Shown here: positions 6,449 to 10,752 of the stretch, one piece after another | How the letters are laid out: every line of letters starts with the position of its first letter | Numbering within the stretch: the stretch's first letter is position 1 | NCBI GenBank assembly: GCA_910585815.1 | Contig: CAJUFJ010000077.1 | Location: 1 to 10,752, forward strand | DNA from: an uncultured Oscillospiraceae bacterium | GTDB lineage: Bacteria > Bacillota > Clostridia > Oscillospirales > Oscillospiraceae | Reading direction: 5' to 3' | DNA length: 10,752 bases | Program-made: the position numbers and the translations under genes | Notes under the pieces: model-generated | Told to the model about the DNA's origin: nothing | What the model saw: only the letters and a program-made list of their open reading frames with translations | The model's database searches: none

Positions 6449-6819
6449 CAGGCTGCCTCACCGGCGCTGCCATCCTCGCTGGCCGCGCCAGCGGCCTCCT
6501 CCACCTTCCGGGGGGACAGGAACTCCACCTCAGTGGCCTTGATGAGAAATCCCGGCTGGCGGGTGGGGTCCTCCGCGAAGCAGATGGTCTCGAAGTCCCC
6601 GGAAGCGGCCAGCTTGCAGCCCTTGTAGGCGAAGGCGGCGCACCGCTCCGCCAGAGCGCCGCGGACCTTGATGGAGATGAAGTCGGTGAGCTTGTTGCCG
6701 TCCCGGTCCCGGTAGCGGCGGTCGGAGGCGATCCGCAGGATGGCGTAGGGCTTGCCGTCCTCATGGGAGCGCAGCTCCACATCATTGGTCAGGTTTCCGG
6801 TTGCAGTGATCTTCAGCAT
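6448..6819 (-). CDS. ssb: Single-stranded DNA-binding protein (SSB-like OB-fold), 123 aa
   Basis: The product has the SSB OB-fold order: LKITATGNLTNDVELR (strand 1 and GNLT-D-E motif), then YAILRIASDRRYRDRDGNKL (A-x-DRR with a loop), TDFISIKVRGALAERC (matching the TDF/TDW-I-x-V-x-x-x-x-A-E segment), YKGCKLAASGDFE (the K-G-x-x-x-x-x-G-x-x-E strand), and a last strand FLIKATEVEFL. It should coat single-stranded DNA during transfer or replication of the element. It is shorter than chromosomal SSB (about 150-180 aa) and ends in SEDGSAGEAA, without the usual acidic DDIPF tip that recruits repair proteins. ATG 6819 is preceded by AAGGAG about 8 nt upstream; a TTG at 6837 in frame would bury that site. 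The stop overlaps the parB-like start. Confidence 0.9.
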   Translation of the reverse strand: MLKITATGNLTNDVELRSHEDGKPYAILRIASDRRYRDRDGNKLTDFISIKVRGALAERCAAFAYKGCKLAASGDFETICFAEDPTRQPGFLIKATEVEFLSPRKVEEAAGAASEDGSAGEAA

Positions 6820-6840
6820 AGTTTTTCTCCTTTTCAAAGT

Positions 6841-6874
6841 GATGGTTTGATGGTATTATTTATAATGTATAGGG
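6841..6874 (-). promoter_or_regulatory. AT-rich leader before ssb, possible promoter
   Basis: Between the hairpin and the ssb ribosome binding site the minus strand is AT-rich, unlike the rest of the window, and contains TATACATTATAAATAAT with -10-like hexamers (TATACA, TATAAA). I see no matching -35 hexamer at the usual spacing. This is the only gap of this kind between genes in the window, so it is the best candidate for a promoter of the ssb-parB-orphan-parM block, but the evidence is composition only. Confidence 0.3.
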
Positions 6875-9800
6875 CCAGAGGCCCCCTCCGAAGAGGGAGC
6901 CTCCAGGGGGGCGCTTAGTACCCGGTTTTGGGCAGCGGGGTGGGCTTGCCGTAGACGGTGGTCACCCAGCGGGAGATGGCCTGAACCCAAACCCCGTTGT
7001 ACACGCCGCCCACATCCGCGATGTTGACGAAGCTGCTGCCAGCCGTCAGCCACAGCGGTACACTTGATCTGGGGCTTCTCTACCTGGGCGAAGCCAGCGG
7101 GGGCCTGCCCAAACACGAACATTACTTCCGTCACCCGCTCATTGGCCGCGAGGCCCAGGGCGGCGGGGGACGCCTGCAGGGTATAGTTCTTCTGCGTACT
7201 CAGGTTATCCGCCAGCGTCCGGTACTCGCCGCCGTTTACCCGGTAGGTGATCTTGTACACGCCGGGGAAATTGTAGGTCCCGGTGACGATGGTGTTCAGC
7301 CGTACCTGGGAGGGGAGGGTGTCGCGCCAGTAGAAGGACTGGAGCATGACATTGGAATTGTTGGCGATGCCGGACAGCACATAGTTGACAGGCTGGCCCG
7401 CCATGGCCTCCTTGGGGCCGGTCTTGGTGATGGATACCCCGGTGGTCAGGCTCTTGTTGGTCACCTCGAAGCGGAGGATCTGGCCCTCATGCTCCAGGTA
7501 GGCGGTCAGTTCGGTATCGCTCACGCCGTAGTTGGCCGGGGCCTTGGTCTCCCGGATGGTGTAACGGCCCAGAGGCAGGGGCTTGGAGGAGGCCAGACCG
7601 CGATTGTCGCTCTTGATGGTGTCCACCAGATTGCCCGCCTTGTCGTAGATCTCGAACACAGCACCCTCCAGCGGAGTACCGGCAGGCAGGCCGTTGGTGG
7701 AGTTATAGTCGGCGGACTTTTTCACAATCTGGATCTGAGCGGTGATGGGGATGTTTTTCCATTCGATCAACGTGGTCTCGCCAGCGGTCACATACACGGT
7801 TTTCATCTGGGTGTCGGGGACATAGCCCTCGTTCTCCAGCTCCCGCAGGTAGTACCGGCCCGAAACAGTCAGGTTCTCGATGTAAACATACCCGGAATTG
7901 TCGGAGGTGTACTGGCCCACAGGTGTGTTGGTGCTGTCGTAGAGCAGGAAGGTCACGCCCTGGATGCCCTTGCCGGTGACGCTGTCGGTCTTATGAATCA
8001 GTATCCCGCTGAAAGGCTTGTTTTCCACGGTGAGAGTGGTGTTTTTGCCGTTTTTCATGGAGAAATAGTGGCGTGTGGCGTCCAGCTTGAACCCCTTCGC
8101 CGCCTCGGTCTCCACCGCGTAGTAGTCCCCGGCGTTCAGCTTGAGGGTCACCCGGCCATCGCTGCCGGTGGTGACTGTCTCCATCAGGGCATCATCGGAG
8201 GCGCGGCGGATCTCGAAGGTCACGTTGGGGATGCGCTTCTCCTTGTTCCCCTCTACCACTTTGATGAGTTCAAAGGTCCCGATGGGATCATTCTCGAACA
8301 CCAAATCATTGCCGCCGTTGGTTCCGCCGCCCACATTGGTGCTGCCGCCCGGATTGCCGTTGGTGGTCCCGCCCACGGTGCCGCTGTTCACGGAATTGGA
8401 GCCATTTTTGACGGTGATGGTCTGGGGCGTGGGATCGAGGACATAGCCGTCCGGCACCTTGGTTTCGGTGACCACCACGGTGCTGCCGGGAACAAGGCCG
8501 GTGACCGTCACAGTCCCATCTTTGCCGGTGGTGTAGCGGCCCAGCACAGTGCCGCTTCCGTCCCGTACCGTGAACTCGGTGCCGGGAATGGGCTTGCCGG
8601 TGACGGAGTCCAGCTTGGTCAGCGTCAGGCTGCACAGGGGTTCATTCAGGAAGGTCAACGTCTGGGTGTCCATGGCGTTCACCGTGACCGTCTGGGTCTG
8701 AGTACTCTGGTCGATGACGTAGCCGGGGGCTGCCTTGACCTCCTTGGCCACCACTGTCCCGGTGATGCCGGAAATCCGAATTTCTCCCTTATCATCGGTG
8801 GTGTAGAGGCCGTTGCTGCTCAGGTGGCCGTTGTCATTGTCCACATAGCCGCCGTTGGCGTAGGTAAGCTGGAACTGCGCGCCTGCGATGAATGCGCCGC
8901 TCACGCTGTCCTTCTTTTGAATGACCAATGTCCCGGCCCGCTTATTCCAAAACGTCAACTGCTGCGCTTCGCCGCCCTTGATGAGAATGTCCTGCGGAGT
9001 TCCATCCAAAACGAAGCCCTCGACCGTCTTGATCTCCCGCACCTTCACGGTGGTGCCGGGTTCGATGCCCTCCAGAACGATTTCTCCAGCCTTGTCAGTG
9101 TAATACACGCCATCGTCAGGACCGACAGCGCCGCCGTTGCCATCTACGACCTTAAAGGCCACGCCGGACAGCGGCTCGTTCTCGGTTCCCTCCACAAATT
9201 TCCGAATGATCAATGTGGTGCCGGGTTCATTGTCAAAGATCAGGGTGTTGGCCACGCCGGTGCGCACCACGATATTTTTGGGCGTCTCGTCCAGAATGTA
9301 CCCGTTGGGGGCCTTTTTCTCGGAGACGACCACAGTGGAATTGGGAGCCAGCCCGGTGACGGTGACAGTACCGTCTGTGCCGGTGGTGTAGAGGCCGTTA
9401 TTGGGGCCGATCACATGGCCGGAGCTGTCCCGCACCATAAACTCAGCGCCCCGCAGGGGCTTCTTGGTCACAGCGTCCCGCTTCAGGATGGTCAGGGTAC
9501 AGAGGGGATCATCGTAAAACCGGATGGTCTGGGTGTCTCCGGCGTTGACCACGACCGTCTGGGGCGTGGGGTCCTTGCGGTAATTGTCCGGAGCTTTTTC
9601 TTCAGACACCACATAAGTGCCGGGGAGCAGCTTGGACAGAACGATCTGACCATTTTGGTCGGTGGTGTAGAGTCCGTTGGAGGAGGTCATCCCCTCGTTG
9701 TCCGGGGTCAGTTCACCGTTGGCAGTCATCACCTTGAACTGTGCGCCGGCGAGGGGCTGCTTGGTGACGCTGTCGTACTTCTCGATGATCAGACCACCCT

Positions 9801-10752
9801 TGCGGGTGTTTTTGATCACCACAGTCTGGGTGTCTCCGCCCTGCCCGATGACCACGTTGGTGGAGGGTGTATCGATGACGTACCCGCCGTCCGGGGCCTT
9901 GATTTCGTTAATCACGTAGGCACCGGGGGCCAGATTGGTGATCCTGATCTCACCCTGGGCGTCAGTGGTGAAGATGCCGTTCTGCGTCAGGGTAGACGAG
10001 CCAATGACACCGTCCAGGCCCACTTCACACCCTGCGGCAGTGGTGATTCTGAACTCCGCGCCGGGAAGCACCTCATTGGTCTGGCTGTCCCGCTTTTGAA
10101 TAATCAGGCTGCCTTTCGGCTGATTTTTAAAGGTAAGGGACACGGTTTTACCCGCTTGGATCTGGACGGTCTGGCTCTGGGTATCGATCAGGAAACCAGC
10201 GGGGGCACGTACCTCGGTGACTACCACGCTCTTTCCCGGCTTCAGGCCAGGGATGCGGATCTCGCCGTTCTCATCGGAGCGGTAGATGCCGTTGGAGTCG
10301 CCGATCAGGGTCCCGTCCGCGTACATGACCTTGAACTCGGCGTTCTGGAGGGTCACGCTGGGGTTGGTGGCGCAGACCTTCCTAATGAGCAGGATGCCGT
10401 CCGGGGCGTTGTCGAAGGAGACCGTGACCACATTCTGCTCACCCTTGTCGGAGATATAGACGGTCTCGGAGGCGTTGATGATGGAGTACCCGTCCGCCGG
10501 GTCGATCTCCTCCACGATATAGGTGCCGGCAGTCAGCCCGGTCCAGATGGCGGTCCCGTTCTTGCCCGTCACCTTCGTGCCGATGACCGTGCCGCCAGTG
10601 CCGCTGGTTCCGCCCAGATATTTCAGCTGGAAGGTGCAGCCGGGTAGGGCCTCGTGGGTCACACTGTCATACTTCTCCACAACAATGGCGTTTAACGGCT
10701 CGTTGAAAAAAGTGAGCGTCTTGCTCTCGCCGCCGTGGAGGATCACCTTCTG
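6856..10752 (-). CDS. Very large SpaA/Cna-B repeat surface adhesin (N-terminus beyond window; C-terminal frameshift)
   Basis: The frame is open from the right edge to a stop at 6856, about 1,298 codons, so signal peptide and N-terminal domains lie outside. Eleven tandem SpaA/Cna-B prealbumin-like repeats fill 10699-7453. Each has an (I/L)xK(x)D start, a G(L)YTT(D) middle, GLxPGxxVVxExKAPxGY, and a closing FxNxP. In this family a Lys, a catalytic Glu and an Asn form an internal isopeptide bond, giving rigid, protease-resistant stalks outside the cell. A different domain follows (SITKTGPKEAMAGQPVNYVL, about residues 1100-1230), of the kind seen between repeats and anchors. After residue 1232 (IKCTAV) the composition abruptly becomes Q/R/H-rich; the expected ending continues in another frame (7049-6915) and includes LPKTGY. 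The original gene therefore probably ended at 6915. It may attach cells to host or partner cells during colonisation or conjugation; that is inference. Confidence 0.9.
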   Translation of the reverse strand, partial: QKVILHGGESKTLTFFNEPLNAIVVEKYDSVTHEALPGCTFQLKYLGGTSGTGGTVIGTKVTGKNGTAIWTGLTAGTYIVEEIDPADGYSIINASETVYISDKGEQNVVTVSFDNAPDGILLIRKVCATNPSVTLQNAEFKVMYADGTLIGDSNGIYRSDENGEIRIPGLKPGKSVVVTEVRAPAGFLIDTQSQTVQIQAGKTVSLTFKNQPKGSLIIQKRDSQTNEVLPGAEFRITTAAGCEVGLDGVIGSSTLTQNGIFTTDAQGEIRITNLAPGAYVINEIKAPDGGYVIDTPSTNVVIGQGGDTQTVVIKNTRKGGLIIEKYDSVTKQPLAGAQFKVMTANGELTPDNEGMTSSNGLYTTDQNGQIVLSKLLPGTYVVSEEKAPDNYRKDPTPQTVVVNAGDTQTIRFYDDPLCTLTILKRDAVTKKPLRGAEFMVRDSSGHVIGPNNGLYTTGTDGTVTVTGLAPNSTVVVSEKKAPNGYILDETPKNIVVRTGVANTLIFDNEPGTTLIIRKFVEGTENEPLSGVAFKVVDGNGGAVGPDDGVYYTDKAGEIVLEGIEPGTTVKVREIKTVEGFVLDGTPQDILIKGGEAQQLTFWNKRAGTLVIQKKDSVSGAFIAGAQFQLTYANGGYVDNDNGHLSSNGLYTTDDKGEIRISGITGTVVAKEVKAAPGYVIDQSTQTQTVTVNAMDTQTLTFLNEPLCSLTLTKLDSVTGKPIPGTEFTVRDGSGTVLGRYTTGKDGTVTVTGLVPGSTVVVTETKVPDGYVLDPTPQTITVKNGSNSVNSGTVGGTTNGNPGGSTNVGGGTNGGNDLVFENDPIGTFELIKVVEGNKEKRIPNVTFEIRRASDDALMETVTTGSDGRVTLKLNAGDYYAVETEAAKGFKLDATRHYFSMKNGKNTTLTVENKPFSGILIHKTDSVTGKGIQGVTFLLYDSTNTPVGQYTSDNSGYVYIENLTVSGRYYLRELENEGYVPDTQMKTVYVTAGETTLIEWKNIPITAQIQIVKKSADYNSTNGLPAGTPLEGAVFEIYDKAGNLVDTIKSDNRGLASSKPLPLGRYTIRETKAPANYGVSDTELTAYLEHEGQILRFEVTNKSLTTGVSITKTGPKEAMAGQPVNYVLSGIANNSNVMLQSFYWRDTLPSQVRLNTIVTGTYNFPGVYKITYRVNGGEYRTLADNLSTQKNYTLQASPAALGLAANERVTEVMFVFGQAPAGFAQVEKPQIKCTAVADGWQQLRQHRGCGRRVQRGLGSGHLPLGDHRLRQAHPAAQNRVLSAPLEAPSSEGASGPIHYK
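6875..6906 (-). terminator. UUCG-capped hairpin downstream of the adhesin gene
   Basis: In the minus-strand transcript GAGGCTCCCTC (6903-6893) and GAGGGGGCCTC (6888-6878) pair over 11 bp with one G-U, closed by C(UUCG)G, a very stable tetraloop. Three more weak pairs extend the base. On the plus strand the G-U becomes an A/C mismatch, so the structure suits the minus-strand RNA. It lies 9 nt after the LPKTG-frame stop. No U-run follows, so it may be a weak terminator, or an mRNA-stabilising or processing hairpin between the adhesin and ssb. Confidence 0.5.
6915..7049 (-). other. Out-of-frame adhesin C-terminus with LPKTGY sorting-type motif
   Basis: From CTG at 7049 this frame reads LTAGSSFVNIADVGGVYNGV, then an aromatic-rich stretch, and ends PTPLPKTGY followed by TAA at 6917-6915 (44 codons). 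It joins smoothly to the adhesin if G7050 is treated as an extra base (GCT-GTG-G-CTG-ACG). LPKTG is a sortase-type recognition motif, but only one Tyr follows, with no hydrophobic segment or positive tail. The in-frame alternative beyond 7050 has no such motif. Confidence 0.75.
7453..10699 (-). repeat. Array of eleven SpaA/Cna-B protein repeats (about 266-357 bp each)
   Basis: Boundaries read from the FxNxP ends of each unit fall near 10699, 10402, 10117, 9802, 9505, 9223, 8938, 8638, 8281, 8014, 7748 and 7453. The units are diverged (no long identical DNA), so this is an old array. All carry the Lys and Glu positions. Ten keep the closing Asn; unit 4 has Asp instead (FYDDP, 9520-9506). Units 6 and 9 share a K-x-V-E-G type start in place of K-x-D. 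Unit 8 is lengthened by a Gly/Asn/Ser-rich insert. The end of one more unit is visible right of 10699. Confidence 0.85.
8308..8403 (-). other. Gly/Asn/Ser/Thr-rich insert within repeat unit 8 of the adhesin
   Basis: About 32 residues (NSGTVGGTTNGNPGGSTN and similar) lie between the TITVKNG strand and the closing LVFENDP strand of unit 8. Other units have only four to eight residues there. It looks like a flexible loop or hinge between the first eight and the last three repeats. Confidence 0.7.

Noticed and set aside
6820..6837. Upstream TTG start for ssb
   Set aside because: It would encode the AAGGAG ribosome binding site as protein; SSB proteins normally begin at the MLKI-type residue found at 6819.
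7046..7056. Programmed +1 frameshifting to reach the LPKTG frame
   Set aside because: GCT-GTG-GCT has no in-frame stop or rare-codon pause of the kind seen at known +1 sites; an inserted base is simpler, though not proven.
6997..10647. A 1,216-codon open frame on the plus strand opposite the adhesin
   Set aside because: It mirrors the repeat structure of the minus-strand adhesin, has a V/G/H/L-rich composition with no recognisable domain, and its length follows from codon bias and the repeats.
7453..10699. A CRISPR or DNA tandem-repeat array
   Set aside because: The periodicity is about 266-357 bp at protein level, with diverged DNA and no short identical repeats with spacers.

Overview
The window looks like part of an integrative/conjugative or plasmid-like element from a GC-rich gut Bacillota, probably of the Oscillospirales (Oscillospiraceae/Ruminococcaceae) type. 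The signs are about 60% GC, strong AGGAGG-type ribosome binding sites, a SpaA/Cna-B surface protein with an LPKTG motif, and a block of SSB, ParB-like, DUF4314, orphan genes and a ParM-like ATPase. The taxon and element type are inferred; no integrase, relaxase or attachment site lies in the window.

Every gene I can support is on the minus strand, so transcription runs from high to low coordinates. At the right edge (10752 to about 6856) is the C-terminal part of a very large surface adhesin. It has eleven tandem SpaA/Cna-B isopeptide-type repeats, then a different C-terminal domain. Its LPKTG signal sits in another reading frame after an apparent one-base insertion near 7050. A UUCG-capped hairpin and a short AT-rich leader (6841-6906) separate it from the next block.

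The DNA-maintenance part follows: a single-strand DNA-binding protein (6819-6448) overlapping a ParB-like nuclease/HTH protein (6448-5495), which overlaps a DUF4314 gene (5508-5207) broken by an apparent one-base deletion. The parB-like gene carries an almost perfect 15-bp inverted repeat inside its coding sequence. A 34-codon ORF (5210-5106) may fill the gap before the next gene.

From 5116 to the left edge is a tightly packed row of six genes, five with no function I recognise apart from one DUF4240 assignment: two tandem paralogues (248 and 249 aa), a 140-aa protein with a possible HTH, a 381-aa coiled-coil protein, a 226-aa DUF4240 protein and a 185-aa protein that shares a C-terminal domain with the 381-aa one. 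The row ends in a ParM/StbA-like actin-type ATPase that runs off the left edge. Five of the six junctions in this row are 4-nt ATGA or GTGA overlaps (one has a 2-nt gap), and each Shine-Dalgarno sequence is encoded within the basic C-terminal tail of the gene before it. The genes are therefore probably translationally coupled in one operon whose known members handle ssDNA binding, ParB-like DNA functions and segregation. Two single-base frameshifts within 1.7 kb mean either local decay or consensus errors in the assembly.
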